From Aestuariibaculum sp. M13 (lineage in GTDB: Bacteria; Bacteroidota; Bacteroidia; Flavobacteriales; Flavobacteriaceae): a DNA stretch of 64,000 nucleotides. Location: positions 434,001 to 498,000 of the forward strand of contig NZ_JANIAC010000003.1 in the NCBI RefSeq assembly GCF_024723255.1, written 5' to 3'. Below the pieces are notes generated by a model, which searched no databases, was not told the DNA's origin, and was given only the letters and a program-made list of their open reading frames with translations. How positions within the stretch are numbered: the stretch's first letter is position 1; each line of letters begins with the position of its first letter. Positions 1 through 8,919 of the stretch are shown here, one piece after another. A program made the translations under genes and the position numbers.

Positions 1-179
1 AAGGACACAGAAAGTTCGATGTTTACAGGAACGGATTAACCATGGATAGACGTTATCCTGGAACGCATTTAAATAATTCAAATCCGTATCCTCAAATTCC
101 GGCTACAGATAAGGTTATTATCGAGCTAATTCCAGAGCAGCAAATATTAATCCAGCCGTCTTTAGAACAAAACCCTTAA
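1..179 (+). CDS. C-terminal end of a SusD/RagB-family outer-membrane lipoprotein (partial)
   Basis: The reading frame is open from the left edge and stops at 177-179, giving about 58 residues. The segment RKFDVYRNGLTMDRRYPGTH, followed by Asn/Pro-rich residues and a closing PxxELxxNP-like tail, is typical of the C-terminus of SusD-family glycan-binding lipoproteins. By family knowledge SusD caps a SusC TonB-dependent transporter, so a SusC gene should lie to the left. A terminator hairpin follows, and the next genes encode surface lipoproteins that fit the same locus. The start and most of the protein are outside the window, so substrate cannot be judged. Confidence 0.85.
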   Translation, partial: GHRKFDVYRNGLTMDRRYPGTHLNNSNPYPQIPATDKVIIELIPEQQILIQPSLEQNP

Positions 180-200
180 GAGTAATGAGTTAGTAAAAAA

Positions 201-237
201 AAACCAGGTGAGTGTAAAACATTCACTTGGTTTATTT
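201..237 (+). terminator. Rho-independent-like terminator after the SusD gene
   Basis: A stem of about 14 bp (AAACCAGGTGAGTG against CATTCACTTGGTTT, with G-T pairs) around a short TAAAA loop is followed by a T-rich run. It lies 22 bp after the SusD stop and before the next lipoprotein gene. Confidence 0.75.
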
Positions 238-261
238 AAACGCTATTAAAAATTAACAATT

Positions 262-828
262 ATGAAAAACACAAAAACTATAAAGCATATTTTATTTTTT
301 CTTGTTGCTGTAGTGGTTTTGGCTTGTGAGCCAGACCAGGTTTTATATAAAACCAATCAGATTTTCAACGATACAAGAATTAAGGTAAACCTTAAGCCAT
401 CGGCTTGGACTATGGAGAGCTTTAGTTCAGAAGAAACCTCGGGAGAAGGAGATACTGGTCGTGCAGCCGATATTCTTGATGCCGATTTAGAAACATTTTG
501 GCATTCATGTTGGACTTGCGACCCAGGAGCTCAACATCCACATGAACTGGTTATAAATTTTGGTTCAGAAATAAGTATTGGAGGGCTTCAAATAGCGCAA
601 AGACAATCTTTATCTAGAGCTATTAAAGATATAGAAGTAGAAATAAGTACCGATGGGTCTTCTTGGACGTCAATGGGAAGTTTTACTTTATCTCGAGTGG
701 CCGAACTTCAACCAGTTGATTTTGGGGAAAACAAGACAGCAATGTATGTGAAAATAATTATTAATTCATCTCACGACGGAAGTATTTTTGCGGCATTAGC
801 TCAGGTTGGAGGTTACGTTTACGAATAA
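262..828 (+). CDS. Lipoprotein with a single F5/8 type C (discoidin) domain
   Basis: The 188-aa protein begins with a lipoprotein signal peptide (hydrophobic stretch ending VVLAC, Cys22), so it should be anchored in a membrane, probably facing outside. Residues about 48-187 form a discoidin/CBM32-like beta-sandwich: SAWTMESFSSEE, the GRAADILDADLETFWHSCW segment, and a closing VKIIINSSHDGSIFAALAQV strand. Such domains bind sugars or other surface ligands. There is no catalytic domain. Its domain is clearly paralogous to the C-terminal domain of the next gene, including an unusual HSCWxCDP motif. It follows a SusD gene, so it is most likely an accessory glycan-binding lipoprotein of that locus. 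Confidence 0.8.
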   Translation: MKNTKTIKHILFFLVAVVVLACEPDQVLYKTNQIFNDTRIKVNLKPSAWTMESFSSEETSGEGDTGRAADILDADLETFWHSCWTCDPGAQHPHELVINFGSEISIGGLQIAQRQSLSRAIKDIEVEISTDGSSWTSMGSFTLSRVAELQPVDFGENKTAMYVKIIINSSHDGSIFAALAQVGGYVYE

Positions 829-909
829 TCGTTATCAATATAATTTTTTAATGAAGCCATGTATGTATGGCTGTTTAGAAAGGAAATATTGAATTAAAAA
901 TTTAAAATC

Positions 910-2709
910 ATGAATAATAAAATAAATAAAGTGTTAATACTGTTTTTTACGATAGCATTGAGTTTTCTATCCTGTGATGCAGAGAAAATTGTATATTTTG
1001 AAGATTTAATTGGTGCCGATGCCGCCAATCTGGAGTTTACCCAAACGGTACCTATAGGACCTAATAGCTGGGTAAAGAATAATACTTCGCAAGATGGAAC
1101 ATTAATATCTGCTGAAGGTATTCATAATTGGACATCAACAGATCATGTTATCCGTTCGTACGTTAGAACAGGTGCTGGTGATTTAAATGTAGGATTGAAT
1201 ATTAAAACATCTGAAGGAGGTTCTAAGTTTAAAGTAACCGTTAACGGTTTGAGTAAAGAACTTATCATTACTACAGAAGAGTATGTAGATTATGGTATTG
1301 GAGTATTCCCGGTTGAAGCTGGTTATAATACTATAGAAATTCAGGCACTTTCAAAGAATGGAACTTTTGTTGGAGATATAAATAGTTTGCTTCTTGGAGG
1401 TTCTGCAGTTGCAGATGGAGTAATTTACAATCCGGTAGATAATTTTTATTTTGGAAGAAGAGGACCATCTGTTAATATTGGTTATAAAACGCCATCAGGT
1501 AAAGATGTTCAATATTTTTATAATGAGCTTACCGTAGCTGATGGAGAAGATGTTTTAGGATCATTCTTTATGGCTAATGGACATTCACAAGGATATTTTG
1601 GTCTACAGGTAAATTCAAGTTCAGAAAGACGTATTCTCTTCTCTATCTGGAGTGCCTACAATACCGATGATCCAAACCAGATTCCAGACGATTATAAAGT
1701 GACAAAACTAGGAGCGGGAGACGGTGTAACTGTTCAGGATTTTGGTAATGAAGGTTCAGGTCTTCAGAGTTTTAAAAATATAGGTTGGAAAACAGGTGTA
1801 ACCTATAAGTTTTTATTGAAAGGAGAGCCAGCAGAAGTGGAAGGTTCTACAGACTATACAGGATATTTCTACGATCCTGAAGTTGGAGAGTGGGTGATGA
1901 TTGCAAGTCTTAGAAGACCTCAAACATCTACATACTTAACTGGGGCTCACTCGTTTTTAGAAAACTTTAATCCTGCAACCGGTAACCAAACCAGAAAAGG
2001 TAGTTACGGTAACCAATGGGTATATACTACAGATGGCGTTTGGAATGAAGTCACAGAGGCGACTTTTGGAGTTGACGCTACTGCGGCAAATGGTGATCGT
2101 ATGGATTTCTATGGAGGATCAGAAGGAAGTTCTTTTATTATGAAAAACTGTGGTTTCTTTAACGATTATACAGATGCAGGTTCTGCATTATCAAGAAGTG
2201 CAGGAACTCAACCTGATGTAGATTTAAATGCTTTACCTCAAATTGTGGTTCTTGGTCCTGCTACCGAATTAGACAGGACAGGATGGACAGTTGTTGACTT
2301 TAGTTCAGAAGAAGCTAGTGGAGGGGAAGGTGATACAGGGCGTGCAGCCGATGTGCTTGATGGGAATTTAGATTCGTATTGGCATTCTTGTTGGAGCTGT
2401 GACCCTGCTGGTCAACATCCTCATCATATTACTATTGATATGGGATCTGATAAATTAGTAAATGGAGTTAGATTTTATCAAAGACAAACGACTTCACGTT
2501 CAATTGAAAATTTAGAAATTCAAATTAGTACAGATAACGTAACATGGACATCTATGGGGGATTTTGTATTGGCAAAATCTGCAGATGCTCAAGATGTGGA
2601 TTTTGAAACACCACAAACGTTTAGATATCTTAAGTTTATTGCAAATTCAAGTCACGATGGTAGTATTTATGCTGCAATGGCAGAGATTATACCATTTACA
2701 AGAGATTAA
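910..2709 (+). CDS. Lipoprotein with DUF5077/DUF3472-like region and C-terminal discoidin domain
   Basis: The 599-aa protein has a lipoprotein signal (LSFLSC, Cys22). Residues about 30-165 resemble the DUF5077 beta-sandwich that often precedes DUF3472. Residues about 175-440 (FYFGRRGPSVNIGY, SIWSAYNTDDP, then GSYGNQWVYTTDGVW) match DUF3472, a family of unproven function in Bacteroidota glycan loci. Residues about 456-599 are an F5/8 type C domain that repeats the upstream lipoprotein's domain, including HSCWSCDP. No recognised glycosidase motif is visible. It sits 81 bp downstream of the single-domain lipoprotein and is closed by a terminator. A role in binding or processing a glycan at the cell surface is inferred from context. 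Confidence 0.75.
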   Translation: MNNKINKVLILFFTIALSFLSCDAEKIVYFEDLIGADAANLEFTQTVPIGPNSWVKNNTSQDGTLISAEGIHNWTSTDHVIRSYVRTGAGDLNVGLNIKTSEGGSKFKVTVNGLSKELIITTEEYVDYGIGVFPVEAGYNTIEIQALSKNGTFVGDINSLLLGGSAVADGVIYNPVDNFYFGRRGPSVNIGYKTPSGKDVQYFYNELTVADGEDVLGSFFMANGHSQGYFGLQVNSSSERRILFSIWSAYNTDDPNQIPDDYKVTKLGAGDGVTVQDFGNEGSGLQSFKNIGWKTGVTYKFLLKGEPAEVEGSTDYTGYFYDPEVGEWVMIASLRRPQTSTYLTGAHSFLENFNPATGNQTRKGSYGNQWVYTTDGVWNEVTEATFGVDATAANGDRMDFYGGSEGSSFIMKNCGFFNDYTDAGSALSRSAGTQPDVDLNALPQIVVLGPATELDRTGWTVVDFSSEEASGGEGDTGRAADVLDGNLDSYWHSCWSCDPAGQHPHHITIDMGSDKLVNGVRFYQRQTTSRSIENLEIQISTDNVTWTSMGDFVLAKSADAQDVDFETPQTFRYLKFIANSSHDGSIYAAMAEIIPFTRD

Positions 2710-2714
2710 AAAAT

Positions 2715-2746
2715 AGAGCCTTTATTTTTAAGAGAGGGCTCTTTTC
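2715..2746 (+). terminator. Terminator hairpin after the DUF3472 gene
   Basis: AGAGCC pairs with GGCTCT around an AT-rich loop and is followed by TTTT. It ends the left-edge glycan-locus transcript. Confidence 0.65.
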
Positions 2747-2845
2747 ATTTAAGTTATGGGAGGCGCCTGTAATTTAATATAAAAGAAACATTGCCAAGTG
2801 CATTGTATATTGTTTGGTTTAACTTTTTTGTAGAAGTTAGTTGAG

Positions 2846-2870
2846 AGCCTTTGGTATTATGCCAAAGGCT
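2846..2870. terminator. Hairpin between convergent genes
   Basis: AGCCTTTGG and CCAAAGGCT form a perfect 9-bp stem with a 7-nt loop. It sits just beyond the 3' end of the minus-strand Lrp gene and downstream of the plus-strand lipoprotein gene, where a bidirectional terminator would be expected. Flanking T-runs are weak. Confidence 0.5.
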
Positions 2871-2874
2871 TCTT

Positions 2875-3348
2875 CTATATAACAAATTCTGTAGATTGTT
2901 TAATTTCTTTCAAAACAAAATAGCTTTCTAAAACCCCAATATTGGATATGTTAGACAGTTTTACGCGCACAAAATCATGATAGTCATCTAAGCTGGTCAT
3001 ATTTATTTTTAAAAAGAAATCTACTTTTCCTGCCATATGAAAGCATTCCTGAACTTCGGGTAGTTCCTGAATTTGCTCTTCAAATTTATCAATAAAACCT
3101 TCGTTATGGTATCGCAGCGATACCATACAAATAACGGTAACAGGGTAGTTTAGTAACTTCTTATCTAGTATTGCCACATATTTTTTAATATAACCATCAT
3201 TTTCCAGCCGTTTAATACGCTCGTAAACCGGCGAAATGGTCATGTTTAAAGCCGAGGCAATCTCTTTAGTGGTTTTTTTAGAGTCGTTTTGTAAGATTTT
3301 TAGAATCGTTAAATCGACATTATCCAGTTTTTCTACCATAAGATTCAA
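2875..3348 (-). CDS. Lrp/AsnC-family transcriptional regulator
   Basis: This 157-aa protein has the Lrp layout: an N-terminal winged helix-turn-helix (about residues 8-58, with LNMTISPVYERIKRLENDGY as recognition region) and a C-terminal RAM ligand-binding domain (about 70-150). Lrp-family proteins are amino-acid-responsive, DNA-bending regulators. The gene is divergent from tdh-kbl, so control of threonine breakdown is the natural inference. The Met at residue 1 or the one at residue 4 (MVEKLDN) could be the start; the second fits the family's usual N-terminus better. The divergent spacer is 160 bp. Confidence 0.88.
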   Translation of the reverse strand: MNLMVEKLDNVDLTILKILQNDSKKTTKEIASALNMTISPVYERIKRLENDGYIKKYVAILDKKLLNYPVTVICMVSLRYHNEGFIDKFEEQIQELPEVQECFHMAGKVDFFLKINMTSLDDYHDFVRVKLSNISNIGVLESYFVLKEIKQSTEFVI

Positions 3349-3463
3349 GTTAATTTTTCTTCAAATAAAGATAAATAAATATTGTAAAAGTAAAATTTTC
3401 TTTATAATTAGTATTAAAAAAGTTTTTTTACTTAATATATGGTTTGTGAAAGTGAATTTATTT

Positions 3464-3498
3464 TTTGAAACGGCTTTATTCGTAATTTTATACTTTAC
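3464..3498 (+). promoter_or_regulatory. Possible promoter of the tdh-kbl operon
   Basis: A TTTG at 3464-3467 is followed about 23 bp later by TACTTTAC, a near match to the Bacteroidetes -33 (TTTG) and -7 (TAnnTTTG) elements. It lies about 10-45 bp upstream of the tdh start. The last G of the -7 box is missing and spacing is a little long, so this is tentative. Confidence 0.35.
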
Positions 3499-3508
3499 AA
3501 AATAAGGT

Positions 3509-4465
3509 ATGCAAAACGAAAAAATATTAGTTACGGGTGCCGGTGGCCAATTAGGTTCGGTGTTGGTTGAGGCTCTTAAAAATAAGTTTGGAGAAGAGGC
3601 TGTTATAGCTTCCGATTTAAACCCAATAAAAAATTATAAAGGTATTTACGAGCAGCTGGATGTTACCAATAAAAACTGTCTGGAATATATTGTTAAAAAA
3701 TATAAGGTTACTCAGATTTATCACTTAGCGGCTATTTTATCGGCAAAGGGAGAACAAAATCCACTGCAAACCTGGGATATTAATATGAAAACCTTATTTA
3801 ACGTTCTGGAGGTTTCTGTTGCAGAAAAGATTAGTAAAGTATTTTATCCAAGTTCGATTGCGGTGTATGGCGATATGGCTCCTAAAATGGAAACAGCACA
3901 GAGTGATTTTTTAAATCCGTCAACCGTATATGGAATCAGTAAAGCGGCTGGAGAGAACTGGGCACAGTACTATTTCTTAAGATACGGTTTAGATGTGCGT
4001 TCATTACGTTATCCGGGGGTTATTGGTTATCAATCGCTACCAGGTGGTGGAACTACCGATTATGCTGTGGAGATTTATCATAAAGCCATTAAGGAAGAAG
4101 ACTTTGAATGCTATTTAAAAGCTGATGCCATGTTGCCAATGATTTATATGGATGATACCATTCGAGCTACTTTAGAACTGATGGATGCACCGAAAGAGTC
4201 CATTTCGGTAAGAACATCGTATAATTTACACGGTATGAGCTTTACTCCAGAAGAAATTACCGCGTCTATTCAAAAATATTATCCTAATTTTAAGGTGACT
4301 TATAATCCGGATTTCAGACAAAACATTGCTGAAAACTGGCCGTCATCGATTAATGATGAACAAGCAAGACAAGATTGGGGATGGGAACCTAAATACGATC
4401 TGGATGCCATGACTCAAGACATGCTTAAACACTTAAAAGAACAATACATTCTAGTAACTCAATAA
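3509..4465 (+). CDS. tdh: NAD-dependent L-threonine 3-dehydrogenase, SDR type
   Basis: The 318-aa protein is an extended short-chain dehydrogenase/NAD-dependent epimerase fold. The Rossmann motif GAGGQLG is at residues 10-16, and the catalytic pair YxxxK is Tyr141-Lys145 with Ser115/116 upstream. Bacteroidota use this SDR-type enzyme, not the zinc-dependent one, to oxidise L-threonine to 2-amino-3-ketobutyrate in the cytoplasm. The identification rests mainly on the next gene, 12 bp downstream, which encodes the partner ligase Kbl; together they convert threonine to glycine and acetyl-CoA. Without that neighbour it would be called only a generic epimerase/dehydratase. Confidence 0.88.
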   Translation: MQNEKILVTGAGGQLGSVLVEALKNKFGEEAVIASDLNPIKNYKGIYEQLDVTNKNCLEYIVKKYKVTQIYHLAAILSAKGEQNPLQTWDINMKTLFNVLEVSVAEKISKVFYPSSIAVYGDMAPKMETAQSDFLNPSTVYGISKAAGENWAQYYFLRYGLDVRSLRYPGVIGYQSLPGGGTTDYAVEIYHKAIKEEDFECYLKADAMLPMIYMDDTIRATLELMDAPKESISVRTSYNLHGMSFTPEEITASIQKYYPNFKVTYNPDFRQNIAENWPSSINDEQARQDWGWEPKYDLDAMTQDMLKHLKEQYILVTQ

Positions 4466-4477
4466 AAAATAAAAACT

Positions 4478-5668
4478 ATGTACGGAGCAGTTAAGCAACA
4501 GCTTGAAAACGAGTTAAACGAAATAAAAGAATCTGGACTTTACAAAAAGGAGCGTATTATAACAACGCCTCAAGGTGCAGAAATAAATACGACCGCAGGT
4601 AATGAAGTTTTAAATTTTTGTGCAAACAATTATTTAGGATTGTCTTCGCATCCCGATGTTGTAGAGGCTGGGATTGAAGCTATGAGAACGCACGGATTTG
4701 GATTGTCTTCTGTGCGTTTTATTTGCGGTACGCAGGATATTCACAAAGAATTGGAACAGAAAACAGCCGAATTCTTGGGTATGGAAGACTGTATTCTTTA
4801 TGCAGCAGCTTTCGATGCTAATGGGGGTGTTTTCGAACCTATTTTAGGCCCTGAAGATGCGATTATTTCAGATGAATTAAATCATGCATCAATCATTGAT
4901 GGTATTCGCTTATGTAAAGCAGGACGTTATCGTTATTCTCACAATAACATGGAGTCTTTGGAAGAGCAGTTAAAAGCCGCTTCAGGAGCAAGAAGAAAAT
5001 TAATCGTGACTGATGGTGTATTCTCTATGGATGGAACCATCGCACAATTAGATAAAATCTGTGATTTAGCCGATAAATATGAGGCTATGGTTATGGTTGA
5101 TGAATGTCATGCTACCGGATTCGTGGGTAAAACAGGCCGTGGAACACACGAGTACAGAAACGTGATGGGACGAATTGATATCATTACCGGAACTTACGGA
5201 AAAGCTTTAGGTGGTGCTTCAGGTGGATTTACAGCTGCGAAAAAAGAAATCGTTGAGATGTTAAGACAAAAATCACGTCCGTATTTATTCTCGAATACCT
5301 TAGCACCTGCGATTGCCGGAGCTTCGATAGCGGTTTTAGACAAGTTAAAAACATCAACCGATTTAATCGAAAAGGTTCAGAATAATGCCAACCGTTTCAG
5401 AATAAAAATGACTGAAGCTGGTTTCGATATCATTCCTGGTGAACACCCAATAGTTCCTGTCATGTTATACGACGCGAAGCTAGCTCAGGAATTTGCAGCC
5501 AGATTACTTGACGAAGGTATTTACGTGATTGCCTTTTTCTATCCGGTAGTACCAAAAGAAAAAGCAAGAATTCGTGTGCAGCTTTCAGCAGCTCATGAAA
5601 CGCATCATGTCGATAAAGCTGTTGAAGCCTTCACTAAAGTGGGTAAAGCTTTAAACGTTATTAAATAA
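4478..5668 (+). CDS. kbl: Glycine C-acetyltransferase (2-amino-3-ketobutyrate CoA ligase)
   Basis: The 396-aa enzyme is a fold-type I PLP enzyme of the alpha-oxoamine synthase family at full family length. The PLP lysine is Lys242 in [12 protein letters not shown], the cofactor Asp/His are in VDECHATG (Asp208, His211), and the N-terminal [15 protein letters not shown] is characteristic. It cleaves 2-amino-3-ketobutyrate with CoA to glycine and acetyl-CoA. It is the second gene of the tdh-kbl operon. Related enzymes (AONS, serine palmitoyltransferase) share the fold, but the tdh neighbour makes Kbl by far the best call. Confidence 0.93.
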   Translation: MYGAVKQQLENELNEIKESGLYKKERIITTPQGAEINTTAGNEVLNFCANNYLGLSSHPDVVEAGIEAMRTHGFGLSSVRFICGTQDIHKELEQKTAEFLGMEDCILYAAAFDANGGVFEPILGPEDAIISDELNHASIIDGIRLCKAGRYRYSHNNMESLEEQLKAASGARRKLIVTDGVFSMDGTIAQLDKICDLADKYEAMVMVDECHATGFVGKTGRGTHEYRNVMGRIDIITGTYGKALGGASGGFTAAKKEIVEMLRQKSRPYLFSNTLAPAIAGASIAVLDKLKTSTDLIEKVQNNANRFRIKMTEAGFDIIPGEHPIVPVMLYDAKLAQEFAARLLDEGIYVIAFFYPVVPKEKARIRVQLSAAHETHHVDKAVEAFTKVGKALNVIK

Positions 5669-5714
5669 CAAAACAGCATATAATTAAACTAAAACTACTT
5701 TAAAATGGGTAATG

Positions 5715-6791
5715 TTAGTGCTCTCCGTAGCCTACATTGTCCATTTTTCCTTTAAATACTTTATACTGAATGGTAAAGTAAACAGCCACTAAAATTACCG
5801 CTATAATAAACCAGTTCACACCAACCGAAAGCCCGTAACTGTCGGCGGCCATGTTGTAAATGGTTAAATCTGGGTTTGTGGTATTAGTTGAAGGCAATAG
5901 CTTCGGAAAAATAGATGCCACTGTTGAGGTGATTCCTCCGAATAAAAACAGCGACGAAAATAAAAATCCCATGCCATCTTTTTTGAAAGTTCTTACTTTA
6001 AACAAGCCGAACAATCCTGTAAAAGTAAAAATCGGAAAAATCCATAACCACGGTGTTTTTAAAAAGTTATGGAACGGTTGTGGTTCGATAATGTGCCAGA
6101 TAAAAATGGATAGAACAACCAAAGCCAGTAAAGCAAAATTCAGTTTAAATATGATGCTTTTTAATTTCAAATTTAATTCGGAATTGGTTTTGTAAATAAT
6201 CCAGTTCGCCCCGTGAATGGTTAAAGCAATAACGCCTATAACGCCTAATAAAATTGTAAACCAGTCAATAATCCCTAAATGCTCGGCTTTAGGGCTAAAT
6301 GTGGGATTCCAAAGCGGTAAAAAGAAATAATGCGGTTCGTGTGCCGAAACACCATCAGTCACCATGCCTAAATTAACGCCACGCACCACGTTTCCTAAGG
6401 CAATTCCGAAGAATAACGCTAGAAGTAAGCTCGCTATTCCGAAGGCTTTATCCCAGATGGTTTCCCAAATTTTGTTGTGTATTTGTCCGCGTAATTCCAA
6501 TCCAATAGCTCTGAAAATAAGCAACCATAAAATCATAATTAACGGCAGATAAAATCCGCTAAATGATGCTGCGTAAAGGGTAGGGAAAGCAAAAAATAAA
6601 ACGCCACCAGCAGCAATAAGCCAGACTTCGTTGGCATCCCAAAACGGCCCAATGGCATTGGTAATGGCTTTTTTGTCTTTTTCAGTTTTAGCAAAGAATA
6701 AATGCACAATGCCTGCGCCAAAATCGTAACCATCTAAAATAACATAAACGGTTAGCATGCACATTAAAACGATATACCAGAATAATTCCAT
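5715..6791 (-). CDS. cydB: Cytochrome bd ubiquinol oxidase subunit II
   Basis: The 358-aa integral membrane protein has the CydB N-terminus (LDGYDFGAGIVHLF), the conserved IGPFWDANEVWLI segment and FRAIGLELRGQ. About eight to nine hydrophobic helices are visible. It pairs with CydA in the inner membrane to form the high-affinity quinol oxidase used at low oxygen. It starts 2 bp after the cydA stop, so the two are cotranscribed and probably translationally coupled. No CydX-like small ORF was recognised downstream. Confidence 0.95.
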   Translation of the reverse strand: MELFWYIVLMCMLTVYVILDGYDFGAGIVHLFFAKTEKDKKAITNAIGPFWDANEVWLIAAGGVLFFAFPTLYAASFSGFYLPLIMILWLLIFRAIGLELRGQIHNKIWETIWDKAFGIASLLLALFFGIALGNVVRGVNLGMVTDGVSAHEPHYFFLPLWNPTFSPKAEHLGIIDWFTILLGVIGVIALTIHGANWIIYKTNSELNLKLKSIIFKLNFALLALVVLSIFIWHIIEPQPFHNFLKTPWLWIFPIFTFTGLFGLFKVRTFKKDGMGFLFSSLFLFGGITSTVASIFPKLLPSTNTTNPDLTIYNMAADSYGLSVGVNWFIIAVILVAVYFTIQYKVFKGKMDNVGYGEH

Positions 6792-6793
6792 AG

Positions 6794-8125
6794 TTAGTGT
6801 TTTATAGTTTGTGGGCCTTTATAAATAATTTTTCCGACAAGGATTAAAAAGAGTAGTCCTAATAAAAGATATAATCCAATAAATCCGAGTAACGTGAATA
6901 AGGTGTTTCCAGAGGATACGGTAGGCGATATGCCTTCGGAGGTTCGTAGTAAATTATAAACCAACCAAGGCTGACGACCTAGTTCGGCGGTGTACCAACC
7001 CGTTGTATTTGCGATATAAGGAAATGGAACCATAAACAGTAATGCCCATAAAATCCATTTGGTTGTGAACAGTTTTTTTCTGAACAACTGAATAGCCGCT
7101 AAAAACATGAGTCCGATAAAAATGGTTCCCAGTCCAACCATAATATGATACGCATAATACAACCCGGGAATATTGGTTGGGTAGGTGTTGGGTTCAAATT
7201 CGTTTAAGCCTTTTATTTCGGCATCCCAATCCTGATAGGTTAAAAAACTTAAAATGTTTGGAACCGCTATTTTATTGTCTAATTTCTTTTCAAGGATGTT
7301 GGGCTGACCAATTAAAACAATTTCGCTGCCACCTTCTTCAGTTTCAAAAATCCCTTCCATGGCTGCGAAAGTTACCGGCTGATGTTTCACAACGTTTTTA
7401 GCCACTAAATCGCCCGTAGGGAAAGCCACTAAAACACTTGAAAATAAACCGAAAATAACCCCGGTTTTAAGGAATAGCTTTCCAAAATCACTATGTTTAT
7501 TATTCAGCAGATAAAAAGCACCAACAGCCGAAACGACAAATGCCGCAGTGATGATAGATGCTAACTGATTATGTAAATAAGATGGCAATAACCACGGATT
7601 TGAAAACAAGGCGCTAAAATTATTTAAAACAAACTTTCCGTTTTCTAAAATCTCATAACCTACAGGGTGTTGCATCCACGAATGTGTGGCGATAATTAAG
7701 TATCCACTAGCCCAGGACCCTAAAAAGACTAAAAATCCGGTTATGAAATGCAATTTATGCCCGAGAAGTTTTTCACCAAACAGAAAGAGTCCCAAAAACG
7801 AGGATTCCAGAAAAAAGGAGAACATGCCTTCCATAGCTAAAATCTGACCAATAATGCCTCCAGTGAGTTCGGAGAACTTCGCCCAATTGGTTCCGAATTG
7901 AAATTCCATGGGGATGCCAGTAACCACTCCCATAGCAAAGTTAATGGCGAATATTTTCATCCAGAACTTTGCGGCTTCATTATAGTTTTCGATTTGTGTT
8001 CTTAAAAATTTCCACTTAAACCAGACAATCATTAAAGACAATCCCATGGTTAATTGCGGAAACAAGTAATGAAAGGTAATCGTGAATGCGAATTGCATTC
8101 TATCATAGAAAAGCATGTCTTCCAT
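6794..8125 (-). CDS. cydA: Cytochrome bd ubiquinol oxidase subunit I
   Basis: Reading from the ATG at 8125 gives 444 aa starting MEDMLFYDRMQFAFTITFHY, which puts the heme b595 ligand at His19, its usual position. The quinol-site region GWYTAELGRQPWLVY is intact near the C-terminus. The reading frame continues upstream to 8209, but that extension runs through a terminator hairpin and is unlike any CydA N-terminus, so I chose 8125. The Q-loop is of the short type compared with E. coli CydA (522 aa). It is the first gene of cydAB. Expression under low oxygen is expected from the family but no clear operator was found. Confidence 0.94.
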   Translation of the reverse strand: MEDMLFYDRMQFAFTITFHYLFPQLTMGLSLMIVWFKWKFLRTQIENYNEAAKFWMKIFAINFAMGVVTGIPMEFQFGTNWAKFSELTGGIIGQILAMEGMFSFFLESSFLGLFLFGEKLLGHKLHFITGFLVFLGSWASGYLIIATHSWMQHPVGYEILENGKFVLNNFSALFSNPWLLPSYLHNQLASIITAAFVVSAVGAFYLLNNKHSDFGKLFLKTGVIFGLFSSVLVAFPTGDLVAKNVVKHQPVTFAAMEGIFETEEGGSEIVLIGQPNILEKKLDNKIAVPNILSFLTYQDWDAEIKGLNEFEPNTYPTNIPGLYYAYHIMVGLGTIFIGLMFLAAIQLFRKKLFTTKWILWALLFMVPFPYIANTTGWYTAELGRQPWLVYNLLRTSEGISPTVSSGNTLFTLLGFIGLYLLLGLLFLILVGKIIYKGPQTIKH

Positions 8126-8190
8126 AAGGGAGGGTTTGATTTCTAACAAAAATACGGTACAGAAATTTAAATCTCCTTGAAACACATAAA

Positions 8191-8220
8191 AAAAAGCTTC
8201 CTTTTTCAAGAAAGCTTTTT
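8191..8220 (-). terminator. Terminator hairpin between the methyltransferase gene and cydA
   Basis: AAAAAGCTT and AAGCTTTTT flank a 12-nt loop, giving A/T tracts on both strands, so it could work in either direction. It lies after the minus-strand trx-methyltransferase pair and upstream of cydA. Confidence 0.7.
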
Positions 8221-8328
8221 GGCCTATTAATCAATTAATATGGGAGTATAGTTTTATACATTATTAATCTGTTGCAAGTTATTGTTTTTAAGTGAAAAGC
8301 TTTGTGATAAATGTTACACAAGTCCTTT

Positions 8329-8916
8329 TTAATCAACTTTTTTATGCGTCATTTTAATGAATAATTCCTTACCATGTCTGGGCGTAATGGAATTATAACA
8401 AGGAGCTAATTCGATATTGAAATATGGGCTGAAATAATTAATGTAATCAGCCTCGCAACCACCAAACGGCGGTTCGGTTTGGTTTAAAGGCATATCAAAT
8501 AAAAGCCCGACCAGTTTTCCGTTAGGTTTTAAAAGCTGATGAATTTTTTCGGCATACTTAAAACGTAATTCCGGATTGATGGCACAGAAAAATGTTTGTT
8601 CTATAACTAAATCGAAATGGTCATTTAAATCGAAAAAATTACCATGTAGCATCTGGCTTTCAGGAAACTCAGGAACACGAGCCTTAATATTATCTAAAGC
8701 TGTTTTTGAAAGGTCAATAACATAAACATTTTTAAACCCCGAATGGAATAAGTACTCCGCTTCGTAAGCATTTCCGGCACCGGGAATTAAAATTTTTAAA
8801 TCTTTATTGGTAAGTTGATCGATATAGGTTTTTATAGGGGTTGAAATATGACCAATATCCCAACCCGTATTATTTGTTTTATAGCGGTCATCCCAATACG
8901 ATTCCGATAAATCCAT
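8329..8916 (-). CDS. SAM-dependent methyltransferase, TPMT-like family
   Basis: The 195-aa protein starts SYWDDRYKTNNTGWDIGHIS, the signature opening of the thiopurine S-methyltransferase-like family. A SAM-binding glycine motif (ILIPGAGNAYEAEYL) follows, then an acidic ribose contact in YVIDLSKTAL. The C-terminal PPFGG motif and RHGKELF are also characteristic of bacterial members. The physiological substrate is unknown; bacterial relatives methylate thiols, selenium/tellurium compounds or halides. It follows the thioredoxin gene by 3 bp, which fits a thiol-related role. Confidence 0.8.
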   Translation of the reverse strand: MDLSESYWDDRYKTNNTGWDIGHISTPIKTYIDQLTNKDLKILIPGAGNAYEAEYLFHSGFKNVYVIDLSKTALDNIKARVPEFPESQMLHGNFFDLNDHFDLVIEQTFFCAINPELRFKYAEKIHQLLKPNGKLVGLLFDMPLNQTEPPFGGCEADYINYFSPYFNIELAPCYNSITPRHGKELFIKMTHKKVD

Positions 8917-8919
8917 AGG

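Noticed and set aside
3509-4465. UDP-sugar epimerase/dehydratase
   Set aside because: The fold is shared, but the following kbl gene and the divergent Lrp gene make threonine dehydrogenase the better call.
8126-8209. N-terminal extension of the cydA frame
   Set aside because: It runs through a terminator hairpin and lacks CydA similarity; the internal Met puts the heme ligand at His19 as in known CydA.
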